A stretch of 64,000 nt of DNA, taken from Eubacteriales bacterium. GTDB lineage: Bacteria; Bacillota; Clostridia; Oscillospirales; Butyricicoccaceae. The translations under genes were made by a program, and so were the position numbers. The stretch covers positions 124,001 to 188,000 of the forward strand of contig JAUNSG010000004.1 of NCBI GenBank assembly GCA_030539335.1. The letters are read 5' to 3'. Positions within the stretch are counted from its first letter, which is position 1. The number at the start of each line of letters is the position of its first letter. Under the pieces are notes generated by a model. The model worked only from the letters and a program-made list of their open reading frames with translations. It was not told where the DNA came from and ran no database searches. Of the stretch, positions 46,279-54,597 are shown piece by piece.

Positions 46279-46602
46279 TTACCAGATTGGCTTTCCCTTT
46301 TCGTCCAGGAACTTGCGCTTGCAGACATTGCAAACCAGAACCGGGCCAAAAACAGGCAGTGTCTTATGACACTTCGGGCAGCGCCAATAGATGAAATTAA
46401 TCAAAAAATACGCAATCACACAAATAATCGCTGCATATCCCATCAGCACACTGACCGCGTTCGTGTTATCGCCCACGACAACGCTGACCACCAGCGAAAG
46501 GCAGACCAACATACAGCCTATCAGGAAAACCAGATACGAAATTGCATGCCACCGGCGATACGGCGGATAGCTTTTCATCTGCTCTATCTTTTTTGACAAC
46601 AT
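46279..46602 (-). CDS. Small membrane protein with a zinc-ribbon tail
   Basis: A 107-residue protein: basic N-terminus, two membrane segments (about 20-43 and 51-71), then YWRCPKCHKTLPVFGPVLVCNVCKRKFLDEKG, a four-cysteine zinc ribbon on the cytoplasmic side. I do not recognise a named family. It lies between its own terminator and the Cys-rich small gene. Confidence 0.8.
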   Translation of the reverse strand: MLSKKIEQMKSYPPYRRWHAISYLVFLIGCMLVCLSLVVSVVVGDNTNAVSVLMGYAAIICVIAYFLINFIYWRCPKCHKTLPVFGPVLVCNVCKRKFLDEKGKPIW

Positions 46603-46706
46603 CCGTTATTCCCACTTTCCAAAAATATCTTTTTTTATTTTACCACCTTACCTGCGGAAAAGCAATGTGTTTTCACAGGAAATGTGTGGTCCTCGGTCCG
46701 TTTCGC

Positions 46707-46883
46707 TCAGTTGCAGCCGCAGCCACAATCGTTGTTGCAGCCACAACCGCAGCCGCAGCCACAGCCACCAAAGATCGAGCCGTTGCAGCAGAAGATCCAG
46801 ATTACGATGATGACGATGATAATCCACCAGGAATCCATACCGGAGCAGGAACAGCCATTGTTATTGCACATAGAGTTACACAT
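46707..46883 (-). CDS. High-cysteine Gly/Cys-repeat small membrane protein (HCB-type)
   Basis: A 58-residue gene. The ATG at 46883 has AGGGAGGG seven bases upstream. The protein reads MCNSMCNNNGCSCSG, then a single very hydrophobic segment (WWIIIVIIVIWIFCC), then a GCGCGCGCGC-type tail ending CGCGCN. It resembles the chorion-class high-cysteine (HCB protein 13) small proteins of Clostridia, whose role is unknown; a link to spores or metal/redox binding is speculation. Gly-Cys repeats cause low-complexity open frames on the other strand. Confidence 0.8.
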   Translation of the reverse strand: MCNSMCNNNGCSCSGMDSWWIIIVIIVIWIFCCNGSIFGGCGCGCGCGCNNDCGCGCN

Positions 46884-46968
46884 AGGAAAACCCTCCCTCT
46901 TGAATTGTTCATTCCATTATAGATTTGGGACAGGCCCGATGTGACTACAGAAAAAGGATTTCATGCAG

Positions 46969-47003
46969 AGACCCCCGCACAGCAAGATACTGTGCGGGGG
47001 TCT
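46969..47003. terminator. Terminator after the ammonium transporter
   Basis: 14-bp perfect arms (agacccccgcacag / ctgtgcgggggtct) with a 7-base loop, 33 bases past the Amt-PII stop. Confidence 0.82.
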
Positions 47004-47035
47004 GAGAAAAAGGGAAAGAAAATCAGGCAAACAAA

Positions 47036-48751
47036 TTAATCTTCGTCCTGCAGGGCATCGTAGCCGGTTGCACCGGTACGAACCTTGATGACATCCTCAA
47101 TATCCGATACGAAAATCTTACCATCGCCGATGTGACCGGTATACAGGGTCTGACGGCAGGTGTCGACAACCGTGTCAACCGGGATGCGGCTGACAACCAT
47201 CTCCATCTTGATCTTCGGACGGAGCGTCATATCAATGGCAGCACCGCGATAATACTCCGGCTTGCCCTTCTCTACGCCACAACCCAGGACGTTGGTGACC
47301 GTGATACCGGCAATGCCGATGTCCTCCAGAGCTTCCTTGAGCTTATCCAGACGGGACGGCTTGGTGATAACAACAACCTTGGTGAGCTTCGGATTGTCGC
47401 CATCGTCGATCGTTCTCTTGGTGACCGGAATCGCCTCTGCAATCGGAACCTGTGCCGAGATCGCTTCCTTGGAGACCTCCTCCGGTGCGATGACCTGTGC
47501 GACACCGCTCTTGTTGACCGGCATCGGAACAAAGTCGGCATACGAGGTCGGTAGGTTGTGTTCGGACGAGTCCATACCAGCCAGCTCCTCTTCCACGCTG
47601 ACGCGCAGACCAACGGTCTTGTTGATGATCGTGAATACAATAAACATAACAACGGCAACATAAACAGCAACAACAACGACACCCAGCAGCTGAACCAGGA
47701 AGAAGTGTGCACCGCCGCCGTAGAACAGGCCGCTATCGGTTGCGAACAGGCCGACACAGATCGTGCCGAGCGCACCGCAGACGCCGTGTACCGAAATCGC
47801 GCCAACCGGATCGTCGATCTTCAGCTTCTGATCAAAGAATTCAATGGACAAAACAACGGCGATACCCATAATAATGCCCATGATCGCCGCGCCGAGCGGA
47901 GATACCATGTCACAGCCGGCGGTAATGCCAACCAGACCGGCCAGAGCCGCGTTGTAGGTCATGGAAACATCCGGCTTCTTATAGCGGATCCAGGTAAAGA
48001 TCATACAGGTGACACAGGCAACCGCCGGACACATGTTGGTGGTAACAAAGACACTGGCTGCGGATGCAATTGCATCGCCTTCCATGGAAACCGTAGAGCA
48101 ACCGTTGAATCCGAACCATGCAAACCACAGAATAAATACGCCGAGCGCCGCCAGCGGGAGGTTGTGGCCCGGGATAGCACGGACCTTGCCGTCCTTGCCG
48201 TACTTACCGATACGCGGTCCAAGGATGGATGCACCGATTAAAGCGCAGACACCGCCGACCATATGGACGCAGGTGGAACCGGCGAAATCGTGGAATCCCA
48301 GCTCCGAGAGCCAGCCGCCGCCCCAAATCCAATGTCCGGAGATCGGATAGATGAACAGCGAAATACACAGGGAATACAGGCAGTATGCCGAGAACTTGGT
48401 ACGCTCTGCCATCGAACCGGAAACAATCGTTGCCGCCGTTGCACAGAATACCGTCTGGAAAATCAGGAATGCCATGAACGGAACGCCTTCCGGGGTAACC
48501 GCGGAATAATCGCCGCGAACCATCGGGTCGAACCAGCCAAAGATACTGTTGGTACTGCCAAACATCAGGCCAAAGCCAACCAGCCAAAACACCGGTGTAC
48601 CGATGGAAAAGTCCATCAGGTTCTTCATCAGAATGTTGCCGGAGTTCTTCGCACGGGTAAATCCTGCTTCACACATGGCAAAGCCCGCCTGCATGAAGAA
48701 TACCATTGCGGCACCCAGCAGCACCCAGATGGTGTTTACAGATGAATACAT
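47036..48751 (-). CDS. Ammonium transporter fused to a C-terminal PII domain
   Basis: A 571-residue protein. Residues 1 to about 405 are an 11-helix Amt/Rh channel: AAMVFFMQAGFAMCEAGFTRAKN, DFAGSTCVHMVGGVCALIGA and ISVHGVCGALGTI, with the twin histidines of the pore. After a linker, residues from about 457 form a complete PII/GlnK domain: KVVVITKPSRLDKLKEALEDIGIAGITVTNVLGCGVEKGKPEYYRG (T-loop), KIKMEMVVSRIPVDTVVDTC, TGHIGDGKIFVSDIEDVIKVRTGATG. The gate and its usual separate regulator are thus one chain. The minus-strand promoter has a good -10 (TATAAT, 48795-48790) but no -35 match, which suggests an activator. It is followed by a terminator and preceded by glnN. Confidence 0.95.
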   Translation of the reverse strand: MYSSVNTIWVLLGAAMVFFMQAGFAMCEAGFTRAKNSGNILMKNLMDFSIGTPVFWLVGFGLMFGSTNSIFGWFDPMVRGDYSAVTPEGVPFMAFLIFQTVFCATAATIVSGSMAERTKFSAYCLYSLCISLFIYPISGHWIWGGGWLSELGFHDFAGSTCVHMVGGVCALIGASILGPRIGKYGKDGKVRAIPGHNLPLAALGVFILWFAWFGFNGCSTVSMEGDAIASAASVFVTTNMCPAVACVTCMIFTWIRYKKPDVSMTYNAALAGLVGITAGCDMVSPLGAAIMGIIMGIAVVLSIEFFDQKLKIDDPVGAISVHGVCGALGTICVGLFATDSGLFYGGGAHFFLVQLLGVVVVAVYVAVVMFIVFTIINKTVGLRVSVEEELAGMDSSEHNLPTSYADFVPMPVNKSGVAQVIAPEEVSKEAISAQVPIAEAIPVTKRTIDDGDNPKLTKVVVITKPSRLDKLKEALEDIGIAGITVTNVLGCGVEKGKPEYYRGAAIDMTLRPKIKMEMVVSRIPVDTVVDTCRQTLYTGHIGDGKIFVSDIEDVIKVRTGATGYDALQDED

Positions 48752-48831
48752 AAAAACGCCTCCAAAAGTGAAATGTATGGAAATAGAATATTATATACAA
48801 AAGCTATTCCAGCTTTTGAACCAAAGAAAAG

Positions 48832-48867
48832 CGGCGTGTATCCGACTGCGAACTCAGATACACGCCG
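48832..48867 (-). terminator. glnN terminator
   Basis: cggcgtgtatc / gatacacgccg arms with a 14-base loop, followed on the minus strand by CTTTTCTTT. It separates glnN from the amt promoter. Confidence 0.82.
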
Positions 48868-48896
48868 TTGTGAACTATATGATTGTAATTCGAAAA

Positions 48897-50972
48897 TTAT
48901 ACGCCGAACAGCAGGTCAATGTAAGACGGCATCGGCCAATACTTCTGTGCCGTGTTAATCTCCAGCTCGTCAACCACTGCGCGCAGGGCTTCCATCGCCG
49001 GGATGATCTTTTCGGCAGCATAGGCAGCTTCCGCGGCATTGCCCTCGATCTCATCTCTGCCTGCGTCAGCAGCAATCAGAGCCTCCAGCTTTGCATATGC
49101 CTCAACCGACAGCGCCGTCAGCTTGTTCAGCAGCATGACCTCGATATCCGTGGACACGCCGATTGCCTTCTTGTTGACAGCGGTGGTGGACAGCTCATTC
49201 ATATAGGTGCTGACCGCCGGAAGGATTGCCTTCTTCGTCATATCGATCATGGTCATCGCTTCGATGTTGATCAGCTTATGATACTCTTCCTGCAGGATGT
49301 CCTGACGGGCAAGCAGCTCGGTCTTGGTCAGAACCTTCATCTCAACGAACAGGTCAATGAACTCATCATAGGTAGCCAGAGCTTCCGGTGTGGTCTTCAG
49401 ATTCGGCAGACCACGCTTCTCCGCCTCAGCAACCCACTCATCGTCATAACCGTTGCCGTTGAAGATGATGCGCTGATGTGCTGTCAGCTCACGCTTAATC
49501 AATGCATTCATTGCTTCGTGGAAGTTCTCTGCACCCTCCAGCTCGTCAGCGTAATCCTTGAATACCTTCGCTACCGCAGTGTTCAGTACAAAGTTTACGC
49601 AGGCAATGTTCTGTGCAGAACCCGGCATACGGAATTCAAAGCGGTTTCCGGTAAATGCAAACGGAGAGGTTCTGTTGCGGTCGGTGTTATCCTTCGGGAT
49701 AACCGGCAGCGTGGAAACACCCAGCTTGATCTTATTCGAACCGGAATCCTCCACATCCTCATCCTTGATGATGGAATCAACAATAGCGCCCAGGGTATCG
49801 CCCAGGAAGGTGGATACGATTGCCGGAGGCGCCTCGTTGGCACCCAGACGGTGATCGTTGCCGGCGGAAGCGACCGAGATACGCATCATCTTTGCATATT
49901 TATCCAGTGCGGTGATGATCGCGGTCAGAATCAGCATGAACTGTGCGTTCTCTGCCGGGTCCTTGCCCGGGCTCAGCAGGTTCTCGCCCTCGTCGGTGGA
50001 CATCGACCAGTTGTTGTGCTTGCCCGAACCGTTAACGCCCTCGAACGGCTTCTCGTGCAGCAGGCATACCATGCCATGCTTCTGTGCAACGTTCTTGATG
50101 ACGTCCATCAGGAGCTGGTTGTTATCGGTAGCGACGTTCGTCGTGGAGAAGATCGGCGCAACCTCGTGCTGTGCCGGAGATACCTCGTTGTGCTTGGTCT
50201 TTGCCAGCAGGCCGAATCTCCACAGCTCCTTATCGAGATCCGCCATGAAGTCCGAAATACGCGGCTTGATGGAACCAAAGTAATGGTCCTCCATCTCCTG
50301 TCCCTTCGGTGCCATCGCACCAAACAGGGTACGTCCGGTCATCTTCAGGTCTTCACGCTGATCGAAATACTTCTTATCAACCAGGAAGTACTCCTGCTCC
50401 GGTCCAACCGTCGTCGTCACACGCTTGACATCCTTGCCGAACAGCTTCAGGATGCGGCATGCCTGGGTGGAGATCGCATCCATCGAACGCAGCAGCGGGG
50501 TCTTCTTATCCAGTGCCTCGCCGGTGTAGGAACAGAATGCGGTCGGAATGTACAGAGTGCCATCCTTTACGAACGCTGGAGAGGTCGGGTCCCATGCGGT
50601 ATAGCCGCGTGCCTCGAACGTAGCGCGCAGGCCGCCGGACGGGAAGGACGATGCATCCGGCTCGCCCTGTGTCAGTTCCTTGCCGCTGAACTCCATGATG
50701 ATCTTGCCATTGTCGGTCGGGCTGATAAAGGAGTCATGCTTCTCCGCCGTGATACCAGTCATCGGCTGGAACCAATGCGTATAGTGGGTTGCTCCCTTTC
50801 CAACGGCCCACTCCTTCATTGCATGGGCAACATCATTTGCAATGCTCGGGTCGAGCGGTTCGCCATAGTCAATCGTCTTCTTGAGCTTCTTGAATACTTC
50901 TTTCGGCAGCTTGCTTCGCATTGTGCTTTCATTAAACACATACTCGCCGAAAATTTCAGGAATGCTGATCAT
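48897..50972 (-). CDS. glnN: Glutamine synthetase type III
   Basis: A 691-residue GSIII. The N-terminal part has [32 protein letters not shown]-specific text includes [73 protein letters not shown] and [14 protein letters not shown]. It makes glutamine from glutamate and ammonium as a dodecamer of the GSIII type. The start is taken as the ATG at 50972, ten bases after GGAGGTG. Its leader has a perfect sigma70 promoter and an attenuator with an ANTAR-type hexaloop. Confidence 0.97.
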   Translation of the reverse strand: MISIPEIFGEYVFNESTMRSKLPKEVFKKLKKTIDYGEPLDPSIANDVAHAMKEWAVGKGATHYTHWFQPMTGITAEKHDSFISPTDNGKIIMEFSGKELTQGEPDASSFPSGGLRATFEARGYTAWDPTSPAFVKDGTLYIPTAFCSYTGEALDKKTPLLRSMDAISTQACRILKLFGKDVKRVTTTVGPEQEYFLVDKKYFDQREDLKMTGRTLFGAMAPKGQEMEDHYFGSIKPRISDFMADLDKELWRFGLLAKTKHNEVSPAQHEVAPIFSTTNVATDNNQLLMDVIKNVAQKHGMVCLLHEKPFEGVNGSGKHNNWSMSTDEGENLLSPGKDPAENAQFMLILTAIITALDKYAKMMRISVASAGNDHRLGANEAPPAIVSTFLGDTLGAIVDSIIKDEDVEDSGSNKIKLGVSTLPVIPKDNTDRNRTSPFAFTGNRFEFRMPGSAQNIACVNFVLNTAVAKVFKDYADELEGAENFHEAMNALIKRELTAHQRIIFNGNGYDDEWVAEAEKRGLPNLKTTPEALATYDEFIDLFVEMKVLTKTELLARQDILQEEYHKLINIEAMTMIDMTKKAILPAVSTYMNELSTTAVNKKAIGVSTDIEVMLLNKLTALSVEAYAKLEALIAADAGRDEIEGNAAEAAYAAEKIIPAMEALRAVVDELEINTAQKYWPMPSYIDLLFGV

Positions 50973-51042
50973 TTTACAACGCACCTCCATAAGTCGTTCG
51001 TGTAAGAAAATAATTCTTTCAGGTGATAAATTATCATCGGGT

Positions 51043-51081
51043 AAAAAAATTAGCGCTGCGGATAAGGACCATCCACAGCGC
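51043..51081 (-). terminator. glnN leader attenuator (intrinsic terminator)
   Basis: On the minus strand 11-bp arms (GCGCUGUGGAU / AUCCGCAGCGC, one G-U) close a 7-base loop, then UA and seven Us. It lies before the glnN start, so it stops leader transcripts unless it is prevented. The 5' arm overlaps the hexaloop hairpin at 51075-51090. Confidence 0.85.
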
Positions 51082-51090
51082 CTTTGCTGT
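51075..51090 (-). promoter_or_regulatory. ANTAR-type hexaloop hairpin in the glnN leader
   Basis: RNA 5' ACAGC-[AAAGGC]-GCUGU 3': five base pairs and a six-base loop with A at position 1 and G at position 4, the recognition rule known for ANTAR proteins. Its 3' half is the first part of the terminator 5' arm, so only one of the two can form. Confidence 0.7.
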
Positions 51091-51101
51091 TCACTGTGGT
51101 A

Positions 51102-51130
51102 ATTATATCCCTTGATTTTCGCGTTGTCAA
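51102..51130 (-). promoter_or_regulatory. glnN promoter
   Basis: Minus strand: -35 TTGACA (51130-51125), 17-base spacer, -10 TATAAT (51107-51102), a full consensus match. Transcription should start near 51095, only about five bases before the hexaloop hairpin. Confidence 0.9.
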
Positions 51131-51260
51131 CAAAGTTTTTGAAACTTTTTTCCCATCTTTAAACTTTTATGACTTTTTTCTATTTCTAATTCTTTGTGAT
51201 TAGAATTTCTATGCAAGTTGATGAAATATTCGCTTTCTTCATTTTGCAAGAATTTTTTCC

Positions 51261-51289
51261 TTGACTGCACGCCATTATTGTAATAAAAT
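51261..51289 (+). promoter_or_regulatory. glt operon promoter
   Basis: -35 TTGACT (51261-51266), 17-base spacer, -10 TAAAAT (51284-51289). The start is expected near 51296, giving a leader of about 237 bases before the first gene. Confidence 0.8.
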
Positions 51290-51317
51290 GTTTTTACTGA
51301 CAATTAACAAGGATTTA

Positions 51318-51333
51318 TGAACAATGACGTTCA
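51318..51333 (+). promoter_or_regulatory. ANTAR-type hexaloop hairpin in the glt leader
   Basis: RNA 5' UGAAC-[AAUGAC]-GUUCA 3': five perfect base pairs around a six-base loop with A1 and G4, as in the glnN leader. It shares bases 51323-51333 with the 5' arm of the terminator. Confidence 0.7.
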
Positions 51334-51388
51334 CTTTTCAGAGGCTTTTTGCAAGTCTTTGAATCGTGTGCGTCATTTTTTGTTTTTT
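51323..51388 (+). terminator. glt leader attenuator
   Basis: Arms aatgacgttcac (51323-51334) and gtgtgcgtcatt (51366-51377), one mismatch, with an inner stem cagaggc/gtctttg, followed by TTTTTG and TTTTTT. Readthrough is needed to reach the first glt gene at 51533. The stretch from 51390 to 51520 has smaller GC-rich hairpins (for example gcggccgggccgc near 51416) and no gene that I trust. Confidence 0.75.
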
Positions 51389-51532
51389 CCGACAGATCCA
51401 GTGATCGGATATTTCGCGGCCGGGCCGCATAATTATCTGCATCGGAGGCTGCGAAGGCGCCGGATTTCGCCCCTTTCCGCGGCACGCAATTTGTTTTCTA
51501 TTTATATGTGTAGTATATAGGAGGAATTCACC

Positions 51533-52633
51533 ATGTTAAAAGAAGGCCAGTACCATATCCCTTCGGGATGTGCGATCTCGGGCATCTTCCACAAGGATGG
51601 CCGCAGGACCGATGGTTCGGAGATCATCCGCTCCATCGCCACCATGCATGACCGCTCCAATGGTCTGGGCGGCGGCTTTGCTGCGTACGGTATCTATCCG
51701 GAATATGCAGATTGCTATGCGTTTCATCTCTTCTACGAGAACCTCGCGATCAAAGAGGAAACCGAAAAGCTGCTGGAAGAGAATTTCGAAATCGCTTCCT
51801 TTGCCAAAATCCCGACCCGAAAGCATCCGAGCATCACGGACGAACCGCTGATCTGGCGTTACTTCGTATTCCCGCGCCGCTACAAGCTGAACGAATCGCA
51901 GTTGGACGAATCCGAGTTCGTCTCCCGCGTCGTCACCAAGATCAACCACCTCTACGATGGCGCCTATGTCTTCTCCAGCGGTAAGAACTGCGGCGTATTC
52001 AAGGCGATCGGCTTCCCGGAGGATGTCGGCATCTACTACAAGCTGGAAGAGTACGAGGCCTATTCCTGGACGGCACACGGCCGTTATCCGACCAACACCC
52101 CTGGCTGGTGGGGCGGCGCCCATCCGTTCGCGATGCTGGACTTCACCATCGTCCACAACGGAGAAATCTCATCCTACGATGCCAACCGCCGTTCGATCGA
52201 GATGCACGGCTACAAGTGCGATCTGCTCACCGATACCGAGGTCATCACCTACATCTTTGACTATCTGATCCGCAAGCAGGGTCTGACCATGGAAGAGGCC
52301 GCCCACGTCGTTGCCGCTCCGTTCTGGTCCACCATCGAAAAGATGCCGCCGGAACAGGCGGAGGAATACACATATCTGCGCGATGCCTATTCCAACCTGC
52401 TGATCACCGGCCCGTTCTCCATCATGCTCGGCTTTACCAACGGCATCATGGCGCTGAATGACCGTCTGAAGCTCCGTTCAATGGTCGTTGGTGAAAAGGG
52501 TGAGGATGTGTACATTGCTTCGGAGGAAGCGGCGATCCGTGTCATCCAGCCGAAACTGGATTCGCTCTGGAGCCCGCGCGGCGGCGAACCGGTCATTGTG
52601 ACCTTAAACGAAGACGCACAAGGAAAGGAATAA
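51533..52633 (+). CDS. Glutamate synthase, glutaminase (class II amidotransferase) subunit
   Basis: A 366-residue Ntn-type amidotransferase: IPSGCAISGIFHKDG, with the likely nucleophile Cys14 behind a 13-residue propeptide, then ATMHDRSNGLGGGFAAYG, AHGRYPTNTPGWWGGAHPF and FTIVHNGEISSYDANRRSIE. It corresponds to the N-terminal glutaminase domain of GltB but as a separate protein, the archaeal-type arrangement. It would release ammonia from glutamine for the synthase subunit encoded next. AGGAGG precedes the ATG. Confidence 0.93.
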   Translation: MLKEGQYHIPSGCAISGIFHKDGRRTDGSEIIRSIATMHDRSNGLGGGFAAYGIYPEYADCYAFHLFYENLAIKEETEKLLEENFEIASFAKIPTRKHPSITDEPLIWRYFVFPRRYKLNESQLDESEFVSRVVTKINHLYDGAYVFSSGKNCGVFKAIGFPEDVGIYYKLEEYEAYSWTAHGRYPTNTPGWWGGAHPFAMLDFTIVHNGEISSYDANRRSIEMHGYKCDLLTDTEVITYIFDYLIRKQGLTMEEAAHVVAAPFWSTIEKMPPEQAEEYTYLRDAYSNLLITGPFSIMLGFTNGIMALNDRLKLRSMVVGEKGEDVYIASEEAAIRVIQPKLDSLWSPRGGEPVIVTLNEDAQGKE

Positions 52634-52639
52634 TGCATC

Positions 52640-54145
52640 ATGGCTATTGATTTTTTATATCCGCAATATGAAGTAATCCGCAACCGCGACCGCTGTATTA
52701 CCTGCCGCGCTTGCGAGCGTCAGTGCGCGAACAAGGTTCACCACTACGACGTTGATTTTGAACGCATGGAGTCCGATGAGAGCAAATGTGTCGACTGTCA
52801 CCGCTGTGTGTCGCTCTGTCCGACCCGTGCGCTGAAAATCGTCAAGACCAACCACACGTTCCGCGAGAACGCAAACTGGCAGGGCGAAACCATCATGGAG
52901 GTCTACCGGCAGGCCGGTACCGGCGGTACGCTGCTCTCCTCCATGGGCAACCCGAAGGACTTCCCGGTCTACTGGGACAAGATGCTGATTAACGCATCCC
53001 AGGTAACCAACCCGTCCATCGACCCGCTGCGTGAGCCGATGGAAATCCGTACCTATCTCGGCAAGAAGCCGGGCAAGATCGAGCGCGACGAGAACGGCAA
53101 GATCATTCCGAACCTCTCCCCGCGCCTCAAGCTGGAAGTCCCGGTTATGTTCTCCGCCATGTCCTATGGCTCCATCAGCTACAACGCCCACGAATCGCTG
53201 GCGCGTGCCTCGAAGGAAATGGGCACGTTCTACAACACCGGTGAGGGCGGCCTGCACGAGGACTTCTACCAGTGGGGCAATAACACCATCGTCCAGGTTG
53301 CATCCGGCCGTTTCGGCGTACAGAAGGATTATCTGGATGCCGGCGCCGCCATCGAGATCAAGATTGGTCAGGGCGCAAAGCCGGGCATCGGCGGACATCT
53401 GCCGGGAGCTAAGGTCGCACCGGACATCTCCCGTACCCGTATGATCCCAGAGGGCACCGATGCGATCTCCCCGGCACCACACCATGATATTTATTCCATC
53501 GAGGATCTGCGCCAGCTCGTCTTCTCCCTGAAGGAAGCGACAGCATATCAGAAGCCGGTCATCGTCAAGATCTCTGCGGTACACAACGTTGCAGCGATCG
53601 CGTCCGGTATCGCACGTTCCGGTGCAGATATCATTGCCATCGACGGTTACCGCGGCGGCACCGGCGCTGCGCCGACCCGTATCCGTGACAACGTCGGTAT
53701 CCCGATTGAGCTGGCTCTGGCGGCGGTCGATCAGCGTCTGCGCGACGAAGGCATCCGCGACAATGTTTCGGTCGTTGTCGGCGGTTCCATCCGCAACTCG
53801 GCAGATATCGTCAAGGCAATCGCACTCGGTGCGGATGCCGTGTACATCGCAACCTCCGCGCTGATGGCGCTCGGCTGCCATCTGTGCCGGACCTGCCAGA
53901 ACGGCCTCTGCAACTGGGGCATTGCAACCCAGAGACCAGAGCTGGTAAAGCGCCTGAACCCGGACATCGGTTCCAAGCGCCTGGTCAACCTTCTCACCGC
54001 ATGGAGCCACGAGATCCGCGAAATGATGGGCGGTATGGGTATCAACTCCATCGAAGCGCTCCGCGGCAACCGTCTAATGCTCCGCGGCATTGGTCTGAAT
54101 GAGAAGGAACTGGAGATCCTGGGCATCAAGCATGCCGGCGAATAA
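52640..54145 (+). CDS. gltB: Glutamate synthase FMN (synthase) subunit with N-terminal ferredoxin
   Basis: A 501-residue protein. The N-terminal 80 residues hold two [4Fe-4S] motifs (CITCRACERQCANKV, CVDCHRCVSLCPTRA). The rest is the FMN-binding glutamate synthase barrel: PVMFSAMSYGSISYNAHESLARAS, NTGEGGLHEDFYQWG, KIGQGAKPGIGGHLPG, IDGYRGGTGAAPTRIRDNVG, and the iron-sulfur loop CHLCRTCQNGLCNWGIATQ. It makes glutamate from 2-oxoglutarate and ammonia. It starts six bases after the glutaminase subunit. Confidence 0.95.
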   Translation: MAIDFLYPQYEVIRNRDRCITCRACERQCANKVHHYDVDFERMESDESKCVDCHRCVSLCPTRALKIVKTNHTFRENANWQGETIMEVYRQAGTGGTLLSSMGNPKDFPVYWDKMLINASQVTNPSIDPLREPMEIRTYLGKKPGKIERDENGKIIPNLSPRLKLEVPVMFSAMSYGSISYNAHESLARASKEMGTFYNTGEGGLHEDFYQWGNNTIVQVASGRFGVQKDYLDAGAAIEIKIGQGAKPGIGGHLPGAKVAPDISRTRMIPEGTDAISPAPHHDIYSIEDLRQLVFSLKEATAYQKPVIVKISAVHNVAAIASGIARSGADIIAIDGYRGGTGAAPTRIRDNVGIPIELALAAVDQRLRDEGIRDNVSVVVGGSIRNSADIVKAIALGADAVYIATSALMALGCHLCRTCQNGLCNWGIATQRPELVKRLNPDIGSKRLVNLLTAWSHEIREMMGGMGINSIEALRGNRLMLRGIGLNEKELEILGIKHAGE

Positions 54146-54163
54146 GGGGAGGCTGAATATCCG

Positions 54164-54592
54164 ATGAAACGAGTTTATGTAAACGAGAAATGGTGTCTTG
54201 GATGCCATCTTTGCGAATATTACTGTGCATTTGCCAATTCCGGCAAGAGCGATATGGTCAAGGCGCTGAAGGATCACAAGATCGCGCCGCGTATCAAGAT
54301 TGAGGAGCGCGACAACATCAGCTTCGCGGTTTCCTGCCGTCACTGCGAGGAGCCGCTATGTGTGAAGGGCTGCATCTCCGGTGCACTCTCCCGCGTCAAT
54401 GGGGTCATCTCCATCGACTCGGACAAATGTGTCGGCTGCTATACCTGCATCCTCTCTTGCCCGTATGGTGCACTCAGCACCTCCACCTCCGGCGCAGTCC
54501 AGAAGTGTGAGCTGTGCGTGAAGAATGCAGACGGTACCCCGCAATGTGTTGCCGGCTGTCCGAACAAGGCTATCGTATTTGAGGAGAGGTGA
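54164..54592 (+). CDS. Polyferredoxin (HycB/DMSO-reductase-B type)
   Basis: A 142-residue protein with four cysteine groups: CLGCHLCEYYCAF, CRHCEEPLCVKGC, CVGCYTCILSCPYGA, and KCELC with CVAGCPNKA. It would carry electrons between the FAD subunit and the synthase subunit. It sits inside the glt operon, 18 bases after the synthase gene, and its stop is six bases before the GTG start of the next gene. Confidence 0.92.
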   Translation: MKRVYVNEKWCLGCHLCEYYCAFANSGKSDMVKALKDHKIAPRIKIEERDNISFAVSCRHCEEPLCVKGCISGALSRVNGVISIDSDKCVGCYTCILSCPYGALSTSTSGAVQKCELCVKNADGTPQCVAGCPNKAIVFEER

Positions 54593-54597
54593 GAATC

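Noticed and set aside
46542..46944. Plus-strand low-complexity Gln/Ala-rich frames
   Set aside because: They are the complement of the Gly-Cys repeat gene on the minus strand.
48549..51005. 818-codon plus-strand open frame
   Set aside because: Antisense to glnN and amt-PII; a shadow frame without any known motif.
51317..51520. 67-codon leader peptide before the glt operon
   Set aside because: The ATG falls inside the hexaloop hairpin and the protein text crosses the terminator with no family-like features; the RNA structure explains the sequence better.
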